Source: Mariniphaga sp.
GTDB lineage: Bacteria; Bacteroidota; Bacteroidia; Bacteroidales; Prolixibacteraceae
Direction: 5' to 3'
NCBI GenBank assembly: GCA_013203525.1
Contig: JABMQB010000166.1
Location: 1-5,258 of the forward strand
DNA length: 5,258 bases
This document shows positions 1 to 5,258 of this stretch, in pieces. Both the position numbers and the translations under genes were made by a program. A model generated the notes under the pieces. The model made no database searches and was not told where the DNA came from. It saw only the letters and a list, made by a program, of their open reading frames with translations. The stretch's first letter is position 1. Each line of letters begins with the position of its first letter.

Positions 1-7
1 TCAAAGA

Positions 8-70
8 CAGACCCCCTTCTGTCCGTTGGACATCTTCCCCCCATGGGGGGAAGAACGAGATGGGGGTCTG
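8..70. repeat. Nested-hairpin intergenic repeat (three-way-junction shape)
   Basis: Seen directly: an outer stem pairs 8-20 with 58-70 (12 of 13 positions, one T-T mismatch at 17/61; the core CAGACCCCC matches GGGGGTCTG perfectly). Inside it sit two further hairpins. A small one pairs TGTCC (20-24) with GGACA (28-32) around a GTT loop. A second is a perfect 20-bp palindrome at 34-53 (CTTCCCCCC, AT centre, GGGGGGAAG). Base 20 can pair in only one of the two competing stems. The element is far more GC-rich than its surroundings and lies just upstream of the gene starting at 122. It resembles dispersed structured intergenic repeats known from Bacteroidota genomes, but that resemblance is from memory. 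It could also act as a transcription stop for an upstream gene outside the window, although no clean T-run follows. Confidence 0.7.
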
Positions 71-121
71 ATTTAAATATTTTATAATATGTAAATTAAT
101 AAAAACCAAATAACAAAAACA

Positions 122-2536
122 ATGAAACAACTCCTGGCTACTTTGGTTTTATTCTATATAATAACTTCTGTTTTCCCTCAGGGGATTGAAGAATTGGCAC
201 CGCAGCAAAAGCCTGTGGTATACGAAAAAGTGTACCTCCACATCGACCGCGAGTTGTATTCACCAGGCGATACAATTTGGTTTAAATCTTACCTTGTAAG
301 CGGCATAACCCATAAATTCCTCCCCGGATTTAAAAACATTTATGTACAATTAATCTCCACATCGGGCGAAGTTATTTCTAACCGGCTGCTTTTTTCTTTT
401 TACGGCGAATCTTTTGGTGATATTGCCTTAAACGATTCTTTGCCCGTAGGGCAATACACCATCCGTGCCCGTACAAAATACTTAGAGAATTTTGGCGAAG
501 AAAGTTATTTTCATAAACGGATTTGGGTTTCAAAACCTAAAAGTTCGCTGGAGCTTGATTTGCCCGATGAAAAAGCACCAAAAGAAATCGAAGCCATGTT
601 TTTCCCCGAAGGTGGCATGCTGGTTTATAATGCAACAAACCACATTGCATTTAAGGTAATTAGTACGGATGGCAGGGGTGTTGAAGCAAGCGGATTTGTT
701 ATAAACCAAAACAACGATACCATTACAAGATTTAAAACAAGTTTCCTGGGTATGGGAAGGTTTACCCTGATGCCTAAAGAAGGCGAAAAGTATTATACTA
801 TTATCGATAACTACCCCGAAACCCGGCAGGAGTTTGGCAATATACTAAAGGATGGATTTACCCTGAATTACAAAGATGCAGGCAATGATGTGCTTTTTAC
901 AGTGTTGAGGGATTTTAAAGAAACTGGGAAAAAAAACATTTACTTGAGGGCATCGCACAAGGGTATTGACCTGTTCCAAAGGGAAATATCAATTGATGGT
1001 TTTACGCAGGCAATAAAACTAAGTAAAACCCTTTTTCCATTGGGGATATCCAAAATCACAGTAATTGATGATAATTCAAACATCCTTGCTGAACGCTTAG
1101 TATTTATCGATGTTAATTACGGGAATACAGTTAAGGTTGAAACATCAAAGGAAGAATATTCAACAAGGGAAAAAGTTGAACTTAAGCTTGAACCGATATT
1201 AGCCCCAAACGATTCTGTAACATCAACCCTTTCGGTTTCAGTAGTAAGCGAAGACTATTTAAGTTCGGTGGGGAACAGCCAGAATATAAAAAGTTATTTG
1301 CTGGTCGATTCGGAATTAAAAGGCGCCATTGAATCACCGGCATTGTATTTTTTCGACGAGGAAACAATCACAGCAGCAGAGAAACTGAATTTGCTGATGA
1401 TGGTTCAGGGCTGGCGCAGTTATTACTGGGATGAAATTGTTGAAAAAGTTCCTGATGATTTATATGGATGGTCGGATGCTGGATTGTCGTATAGTGGATA
1501 TGTAAAGAGATTGTTCCGTAATAAAGATATAATTGAAGGTAAGGTTAGCCTTACATCGTTTTCTCCCCGATTATTTTTGGAAGAAACAACAACCGACAGT
1601 GTTGGCAGATTCAGATTTGAGCGATTATTCCTTGCCGATTCGACAGAGGTAATGGTAACAGCAAGGAATGAGAGAGGGAAGAAAAATGTAGAAATTATTC
1701 CGGATACAATAAGTGATTATGAATTTAATGTTGATACCAAGTTGATTGATCAAATATTAGGAGGTATTAATATCCCTATGAAATATTATCGGGAGATTTA
1801 TATGCAGCAAATGGCAGAAAGGGAATATATTTTTGAAGAAGGGGCAATTGTAATTGAAGAAATCACTGTTGTTGGATCAATAACAGATGAAGATATTTTT
1901 GAACTAACTAAACCCCATTACAATTTTTTCCCCGACAATACATATATAATTACAAAAGTAGATTACCAATATGAAAATATCTACAATTTCATATTGAAAA
2001 AAGTTGGTTCAACATGGTTGGATAAATACATAATTACAAGAGATAAATTACACCCAATAATTCCTAGAATAAGATACATCGTGGATGGTAAAACCCAAGA
2101 ATCTTTTCAAAGATGGATTGAAAATAAACAAGACCCAATTGAAGACATTCCAATTCAAAATATTTATAGAATTGATTTACAAAAAACAATAGGTAAAACC
2201 GTGAAAGAATTCTATTATATTTTTACAAAAAAGAATCCTGAATTTAAATCCGCTAATTGGGGTAAAGTTATATCACTGGTCAACGGTTTTCAGCAGCCAA
2301 ACCGCTTTTATTCACCAAAGTATTCACTTAAAAATATAAATAACAAAATGCCCGATTACCGCCCAACTTTATATTGGTCGCCGGAAGTAGTTGTTAAAGA
2401 TGGTAAAGCCAATATTGAATTTTTCACATGCGATAATTTATCAAACTATGTGGTTATTGTTGAGGGCATCAGCAAAAACGGGAAGATATGTTACGGGGTG
2501 GAAAGGTTTAGTGTAATAAATAGGAATGATTATTAA
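122..2536 (+). CDS. Exported MG2/carboxypeptidase-regulatory/TonB-plug-like protein, function unknown
   Basis: An 804-residue protein. Residues 1-19 form a signal peptide (MKQLL start, hydrophobic LATLVLFYIITSVF, likely cleavage near PQG). There is no lipobox cysteine, so a periplasmic or outer-membrane-associated location is inferred. Residues 33-137 look like an MG2 macroglobulin-type beta-sandwich (EKVYLHIDRELYSPGDTIWF). A second sandwich follows at about 155-230 (MFFPEGGMLVYNATNHIAFKV) and a third at about 336-380. The motif LLMMVQGWRSYYW (424-436) is typical of these Bacteroidota proteins. Residues 458-527 resemble a carboxypeptidase-regulatory-like domain (DSVGRFRFERL). Residues 577-700 resemble a TonB plug (IEEITVVG, then PRIRYIVDGK), but no beta-barrel follows. 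The end (747-798, RPTLYWSPEVVVKDGKANIEFF) is a conserved-looking beta domain holding the only two cysteines (770, 790). Start: the ATG at 122 gives the signal peptide directly and follows an A-rich leader with no Shine-Dalgarno sequence, as is usual in the phylum. Relatives are often labelled TonB plug proteins, but their biochemical role is not known to me. Confidence 0.85.
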   Translation: MKQLLATLVLFYIITSVFPQGIEELAPQQKPVVYEKVYLHIDRELYSPGDTIWFKSYLVSGITHKFLPGFKNIYVQLISTSGEVISNRLLFSFYGESFGDIALNDSLPVGQYTIRARTKYLENFGEESYFHKRIWVSKPKSSLELDLPDEKAPKEIEAMFFPEGGMLVYNATNHIAFKVISTDGRGVEASGFVINQNNDTITRFKTSFLGMGRFTLMPKEGEKYYTIIDNYPETRQEFGNILKDGFTLNYKDAGNDVLFTVLRDFKETGKKNIYLRASHKGIDLFQREISIDGFTQAIKLSKTLFPLGISKITVIDDNSNILAERLVFIDVNYGNTVKVETSKEEYSTREKVELKLEPILAPNDSVTSTLSVSVVSEDYLSSVGNSQNIKSYLLVDSELKGAIESPALYFFDEETITAAEKLNLLMMVQGWRSYYWDEIVEKVPDDLYGWSDAGLSYSGYVKRLFRNKDIIEGKVSLTSFSPRLFLEETTTDSVGRFRFERLFLADSTEVMVTARNERGKKNVEIIPDTISDYEFNVDTKLIDQILGGINIPMKYYREIYMQQMAEREYIFEEGAIVIEEITVVGSITDEDIFELTKPHYNFFPDNTYIITKVDYQYENIYNFILKKVGSTWLDKYIITRDKLHPIIPRIRYIVDGKTQESFQRWIENKQDPIEDIPIQNIYRIDLQKTIGKTVKEFYYIFTKKNPEFKSANWGKVISLVNGFQQPNRFYSPKYSLKNINNKMPDYRPTLYWSPEVVVKDGKANIEFFTCDNLSNYVVIVEGISKNGKICYGVERFSVINRNDY

Positions 2537-2563
2537 TTTGAATGTTTTTATATAAATACTGAA

Positions 2564-2631
2564 GTCATCCTGAGCTTGTCGAAGGATGTTTTAAAGCATT
2601 GAATATCATAGTTCGACAAGCTCACTATGAC
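2564..2631. repeat. Inverted pair of 25-bp REP-like palindromic elements
   Basis: Unit 1 (2564-2588) contains CATCC...GGATG arms around TGAGCTTGTCGAA. Unit 2 (2607-2631) is its inverted partner, with CATAG...CTATG arms around the same core. An 18-nt spacer separates them. Read on the same strand, the two units differ at only four positions. Those positions form two swapped base pairs (CC/GG in one unit, AG/CT in the other), so each unit keeps its own stem. The whole 68 bp can also fold as one long hairpin. It lies between the convergent ends of the large exported-protein gene and gcvH. Such paired palindromes resemble REP/BIME-type elements, which elsewhere are mobilised by RAYT (IS200-like, HUH) transposases. 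The core AGCTTGTCGAA is one I recall as widespread in bacterial intergenic DNA. No transposase gene is present here. Confidence 0.8.
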
Positions 2632-2655
2632 ATAACTATAATAATTCAGGAAACT

Positions 2656-2680
2656 AAAAAGGCGCCTTTTAAAACACCTT
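2656..2680 (-). terminator. Probable rho-independent terminator of gcvH
   Basis: On the minus strand, five to thirty bases past the gcvH stop, AAGGTG (2675-2680) can pair with CGCCTT (2659-2664), including one G-U pair, across a ten-base loop. A T-run (2656-2660 as A on the plus strand) follows and overlaps the stem end. A competing perfect palindrome, AAAAGGCGCCTTTT (2657-2670), lies within the same stretch. The T-run position favours the minus strand, but the stem is short, so this is moderate evidence only. The REP-like pair next to it may help end transcription from the other side. Confidence 0.5.
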
Positions 2681-2684
2681 GTTT

Positions 2685-3065
2685 TTATGCTTCAATCATT
2701 TCTTTGTAAGCTTCAGGCGAAAGTAAATCTTCCAGCTCAGCCAAATTGTTCATTTTAATTTTAATCATCCAGCCATCGCCGTAGGCATCTTTGTTAACCA
2801 GTTCAGGTTTATCGGCAAGTTTTTCGTTTAATTCAACTACTTCGCCACCAACCGGCATAAATAAATCGGAAACAGTTTTTACTGCTTCAACACTACCAAA
2901 AGTTTCACCTTTGTCAAGTGTTTCACCTTCGGTTTCAATTTCAATAAAAACCACATCGCCCAATTCGCCTTGTGCAAAATCGGTAACTCCAACAGTAGCT
3001 ACATCGCCATCAGCACTCACCCATTCATGGTCTTCGGTATACTTTAAATTGCTTGGAATATTCAT
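2685..3065 (-). CDS. gcvH: Glycine cleavage system H protein
   Basis: A 126-residue cytoplasmic protein of normal family length. The H protein carries lipoate and shuttles the aminomethyl group from P protein to T protein, and is then reoxidised by L protein, during glycine breakdown to CO2, ammonia and methylene-tetrahydrofolate. Visible hallmarks are the N-terminal LKYTEDHEWV (8-17), the GVTDFAQGELGDVVFIE strand region (26-42) and the lipoylation hairpin GSVEAVKTVSDL (57-68) with lipoyl lysine K63. These are followed by PVGGEVVELNEKL and the C-terminal DGWMIKIKM. The start is fixed by the conserved N terminus, and a TAnnTTTG promoter box lies only about 26 bp upstream. It is transcribed alone, convergent with the large exported-protein gene and divergent from tsaE. 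No gcvT or gcvP is in the window, which is common in this phylum, where these genes are often scattered. H-type lipoyl proteins can also serve in lipoate transfer. Confidence 0.98.
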   Translation of the reverse strand: MNIPSNLKYTEDHEWVSADGDVATVGVTDFAQGELGDVVFIEIETEGETLDKGETFGSVEAVKTVSDLFMPVGGEVVELNEKLADKPELVNKDAYGDGWMIKIKMNNLAELEDLLSPEAYKEMIEA

Positions 3066-3090
3066 AATATCAATTTTTTCAGATTATATT

Positions 3091-3119
3091 CAAAATTAAA
3101 AGTTTTTTCCGAAACTAAA
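3091..3119 (-). promoter_or_regulatory. Candidate Bacteroidota-type promoter for gcvH
   Basis: On the minus strand, TAATTTTG (3091-3098) matches the Bacteroidota -7 consensus TAnnTTTG exactly. Seventeen bases upstream is TTTA (3116-3119), an imperfect match to the -33 TTTG box. This would place the transcript start near 3085, giving a leader of about 20 nt before the gcvH ATG. The box is the mirror image of the tsaE-facing one across the spacer. The -7 match is good and the -33 match weak. Confidence 0.5.
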
Positions 3120-3133
3120 GCCGATAATTATCA

Positions 3134-3164
3134 TTGAAATTAAATCAGTGAGACTTTAATTTTG
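3134..3164 (+). promoter_or_regulatory. Candidate Bacteroidota-type promoter for tsaE
   Basis: TTG (3134-3136) and TAATTTTG (3157-3164) are separated by 20 bases, which fits the phylum's -33/-7 layout (TTTG, then TAnnTTTG). A start near 3170 would give tsaE a leader of about 125 nt. A second, poorer box, TAATATTG (3270-3277), lies just before the gene and would give a leader of about 12 nt, so which one is used is uncertain. The long leader holds only weak hairpins, such as GGAAT/ATTCC at 3208-3212/3225-3229. Confidence 0.5.
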
Positions 3165-3294
3165 AGAAACATAATTATTTAGTCGAACTGATCCCAAGTA
3201 TAACCGAGGAATCTTTTGGATATTATTCCCTGTTCCTTGTAGCGATTTTAGAAATTGTGTTTCATTTTGTAATATTGTACGAAATCAATACAGG

Positions 3295-3720
3295 ATGTTT
3301 TCAAAAAAGGTAAAATCAATTGATGAATTATTTAGTGTTGCACAGGATTTAATTTGTGAATTCAGCGATCAACAGATTTTTGCTTTGTACGGAGAAATGG
3401 GAGCAGGGAAAACCACTTTTATCCAGTCAATTTGTAAAGTTCTTGGCTCTGATGATTATGTAACAAGCCCTACTTTTGCCCTTGTAAACGAATATTCTAA
3501 TAAGAATAATTTTCCGATTTTTCATTTCGATTTTTACAGGATCAAAGATATTGAAGAAGCTTTTGATATAGGTTACGAAGAATATATGTATAACGGAAAT
3601 TACTGTTTTATTGAGTGGCCTGAAATGATTGAACCCATCCTTCCTGAAAATATTGTTGAAGTATTTATTGAAGCTGATGATTCCGGAGTTCGGCACATCT
3701 CGGCACAAATTAGAAAATAA
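3295..3720 (+). CDS. tsaE: tRNA threonylcarbamoyladenosine (t6A37) biosynthesis ATPase TsaE
   Basis: A 141-residue cytoplasmic P-loop ATPase, slightly shorter than the E. coli protein. TsaE binds the TsaB-TsaD complex and its ATP hydrolysis resets the complex during transfer of threonylcarbamoyl to A37 of ANN-decoding tRNAs. Visible motifs are the Walker A loop GEMGAGKTT (33-41, catalytic K39 and T40), the switch-like SPTFALVNEY (58-67), HFDFYR (77-82, with the family's conserved Asp79) and the family signature FIEWPE (105-110) in the Walker B position. All key residues are intact. The ATG at 3295 places Walker A at the usual distance from the N terminus. An AGG lies directly against the start and is too close to act as a ribosome binding site. 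The gene stands alone, divergent from gcvH with a 229-bp spacer. No obvious terminator was found after it. Confidence 0.96.
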   Translation: MFSKKVKSIDELFSVAQDLICEFSDQQIFALYGEMGAGKTTFIQSICKVLGSDDYVTSPTFALVNEYSNKNNFPIFHFDFYRIKDIEEAFDIGYEEYMYNGNYCFIEWPEMIEPILPENIVEVFIEADDSGVRHISAQIRK

Positions 3721-3904
3721 GATCAGCTTCATTTTTAAAAAAGATAAATTTCCGGGTCTCAAAAAATCATTGAACATTGCATCGATTCATTGAATAAATA
3801 ATTGTTTTTGCCAATAGAGAAAGAAGACTGATAGTATTACTTTGTTTTATTTTATATCTTCAAAGAGTAAAATATCACTTAGTTATGTAACTTAAAAAAT
3901 CACT

Positions 3905-4504
3905 ATGGAAGAGTTAAAAAAAGACCAGGTTGCACCGATTCAGGCAAATAGCTGGATTGAGAATTTAGCAAGTGAAAAAACCTTTAGTTTAGAAATTCCT
4001 GAAATTATTTTGCAGAAGAAAACTTATGAAATTCTTGCAAATAAAAATTTGAATAGAATAAGAATTAAACTTGGGCTCGAAAATGTAGATGGGAAATATC
4101 AAATATGTGCCTTTGCAATTTCGGCTGTTTCAGATGGTTGTAATTATTTGGACAATGTTACTCCAGTTTATAAATTGGCTCCTGTAAACGAAGATTATTC
4201 AAACAAAATTCAGGAAGTTAATACAGCTGTTGATTTATGGAAAAGCTGGCGCCTGGGTGAAATTGGAGAGGGCGAGGAGGCACCTGTAAGGCAATATATT
4301 TACCCGATTTCGTATTTAGTTACAAAATGTGAATTAAATGAAATTTTTAATATTGAAGGGAAAGAAGAAGCTCAAATTGGGTTTGGTATTATTAAAACAT
4401 TTACAACTATGATTTATTCGGGTTTAAAAGATGAAAAAATGGACAATGGAGGTGGAGGGGTATATGATTTTACTGTACCATGCCCTCCAATATGCCCGAA
4501 GTAG
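3905..4504 (+). CDS. Uncharacterised protein with Gly-rich linker and CPPICPK tail
   Basis: I do not recognise a named family. The protein has 199 residues, no signal peptide and no membrane segment, so it is predicted to be soluble and cytoplasmic. Residues 1-60 are mixed polar (IQANSWIENLASEKTF), and 61-170 alternate as expected for an alpha/beta fold (KYQICAFAISAVSDG, RQYIYPISYLVTKCELNEIF). The end is distinctive: MDNGGGGVYDFTVP (179-192) leads to CPPICPK (193-199). Cysteines are at 68, 79, 142, 193 and 197, and the last two form a C-x3-C pair separated by Pro-Pro-Ile. The ATG at 3905 follows an A-rich leader without Shine-Dalgarno. The next gene, a polytopic membrane protein, lies about 100 bp downstream on the same strand, so co-expression is plausible. 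The tail could bind metal, form a disulfide, be modified or mediate partner docking; none of these is shown. It is probably a real gene given its length, base usage and clean start. Confidence 0.8.
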   Translation: MEELKKDQVAPIQANSWIENLASEKTFSLEIPEIILQKKTYEILANKNLNRIRIKLGLENVDGKYQICAFAISAVSDGCNYLDNVTPVYKLAPVNEDYSNKIQEVNTAVDLWKSWRLGEIGEGEEAPVRQYIYPISYLVTKCELNEIFNIEGKEEAQIGFGIIKTFTTMIYSGLKDEKMDNGGGGVYDFTVPCPPICPK

Positions 4505-4552
4505 ATAATGTTGAACAAGAATAATTTTATTATTTTCAGGTTATGTAGGGAT

Positions 4553-4583
4553 ATTCTCTATTTATATTTTCAAATAGAAGAAT
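4553..4583. other. AT-rich hairpin between the Cys-tail gene and the membrane-protein gene
   Basis: ATTCTCTATTT (4553-4563) pairs with AAATAGAAGAAT (4572-4583), giving 11 base pairs with one bulged base around an eight-base loop. No T-run follows on either strand, so it is not a standard terminator. It sits about 25 bases before the downstream ATG. In such AT-rich DNA it could arise by chance, or it could be an mRNA structure between two co-transcribed genes. Confidence 0.35.
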
Positions 4584-4608
4584 AATCAAGAAATAAAATA
4601 TTGAGAAT

Positions 4609-5258
4609 ATGTCGGGATTTTTTTCTTTATTTTTAAGGGTATGTCCGGTCTTTTTCCCTTTTATTATGGGAATTATAAAATACCGACAATTGAACAAAGG
4701 ATTAAAATTATTTTTTTTTCAGATATGTTTTTGGGTATTCTCTGAAGCAATAGCAATTATACTTTCATTAACAAAGGGTGAAAATACCTGGTATTTAAAT
4801 ATTTATGTTCCGGTTGAATTTTTAATGTTTGCACTGATGTATGCCTGGTTTTTAAAAGATATTATCAGGACGAAATATTTTTATATTATAATAACTGTAT
4901 TTATTTCCTACTCAATTTTTAATACATTTTTTATTCGGGACTTTTATCTTGATAATTACTATTTAAGATAAATAGCTGCATTAATTTATATTTTATTTAC
5001 CATACTATATTTCTATAAAATATTAATTAAACTTGAAATTAAAAAACTTAGCAATGAACCTATGGTTTGGATTAATACTGCTTTATTAATTTATTATTCT
5101 ACAGCTTTTTTCACTTTTGCATTAAGTAATCTGTTAATATCAAATTTTTCAAACCAAGTCGCTACTAAATTAACGCAAGCCCACACATATTCTGTTTGGG
5201 TATTTTACTTATTGTCGGGAATTGGTTTAATTAAGGTTAAAAAGGAAACTGGCAACAA
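4609..5258 (+). pseudogene. Seven-TM membrane protein gene interrupted by an in-frame TAA; runs off the window
   Basis: The ATG at 4609 opens 120 codons with four hydrophobic segments (about residues 5-21, 33-53, 63-83 and 88-107), ending at TAA 4969-4971. The same frame then stays open for 95 codons to the window edge. It reads as membrane protein again: AALIYILFTILYFYKIL, then NEPMVWINTALLIYYSTAFFTFALSNLL, then HTYSVWVFYLLSGIGLIKVKK. That adds three membrane segments, for seven in total and a protein of more than 215 residues. No frame change is needed, so a single base change (for example CAA, AAA or GAA to TAA) explains the break. Internal restart is possible at ATG 5062 but would leave only two segments. 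Seven-TM proteins of this size occur in Bacteroidota next to, or fused to, histidine kinases, so a signalling role is a guess. The 3' end is not in the window. A T9 run at 4711-4719 lies within TM2. Confidence 0.7.

Noticed and set aside
1182..1367. 61-codon open frame on the minus strand inside the large exported-protein gene
   Set aside because: It is fully contained in a strongly supported gene on the other strand, with no recognisable domain and no plausible promoter.
2791..3099. 102-codon open frame on the plus strand opposite gcvH
   Set aside because: The Ser/Thr/Pro-rich translation is a typical shadow of the antisense frame of gcvH, whose own product is certain.
3427..3777. 116-codon open frame on the minus strand opposite tsaE
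   Set aside because: It overlaps almost all of tsaE after the Walker A region; its translation shows no family features, and tsaE is unambiguous.
3785..3795. ATTCATTGAAT near-palindrome and nearby repeated TCATTGAA after tsaE
   Set aside because: It is short and AT-rich in AT-rich DNA, with no adjacent promoter elements or T-run; chance is sufficient.
3800..3855. Promoter for the 199-residue protein (TTTTG near 3805, TTACTTTG near 3837)
   Set aside because: The -7-like box has a mismatch and the spacing to the TTG-like box, about 26 bases, is too long, so I could not support a specific site.
4969..4971. Reassigned stop codon or selenocysteine/pyrrolysine-type recoding
   Set aside because: TAA is not used for the known selenocysteine (TGA) or pyrrolysine (TAG) recoding, and neighbouring genes end normally at TAA. 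A nonsense mutation or read error is simpler.

Overview
The window looks like a piece of a Bacteroidota chromosome. The evidence is the low GC content, A-rich gene leaders without clear Shine-Dalgarno sequences, promoter elements of the Bacteroidota TAnnTTTG type, a large MG2/TonB-plug-like exported protein of a kind abundant in that phylum, and phylum-typical GcvH and TsaE sequences. Genus or species cannot be told from this sequence.

Layout. Bases 8-70 form a compact nested-hairpin intergenic repeat. Bases 122-2536 (+) encode an 804-residue exported protein built from macroglobulin-like beta-sandwich segments, a carboxypeptidase-regulatory-like domain and a degenerate TonB plug-like segment without a barrel. 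Between its stop and the convergent gcvH gene lies an inverted pair of 25-bp REP-like elements (2564-2631), followed by a probable gcvH terminator. gcvH (2685-3065, -) encodes the lipoyl-carrying H protein of the glycine cleavage system. A 229-bp divergent spacer holds two mirror-image promoter-like boxes, one facing gcvH and one facing tsaE. tsaE (3295-3720, +) encodes the ATPase of tRNA t6A synthesis.

The right end is the least ordinary part. A 199-residue protein of unknown family (3905-4504, +) ends in a Gly4 linker and a Cys-Pro-Pro-Ile-Cys-Pro-Lys tail. About 100 bp later, in the same direction, comes a membrane-protein gene. Its reading frame is cut by one in-frame TAA at 4969-4971, yet stays open to the window edge. 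Bridging the stop gives about seven membrane segments, so this is probably a 7-TM protein gene with a nonsense mutation, a sequencing error or a recoded stop.

Functionally, gcvH (one-carbon/glycine metabolism) and tsaE (tRNA modification) are housekeeping genes. The large exported protein and the Cys-tail/7-TM pair are accessory. The pair may belong to a membrane signalling locus that continues beyond the window, but that is inference. No RNA genes, CRISPR arrays, transposase genes or origins were seen, and no gene-free stretch exceeds 300 bases.
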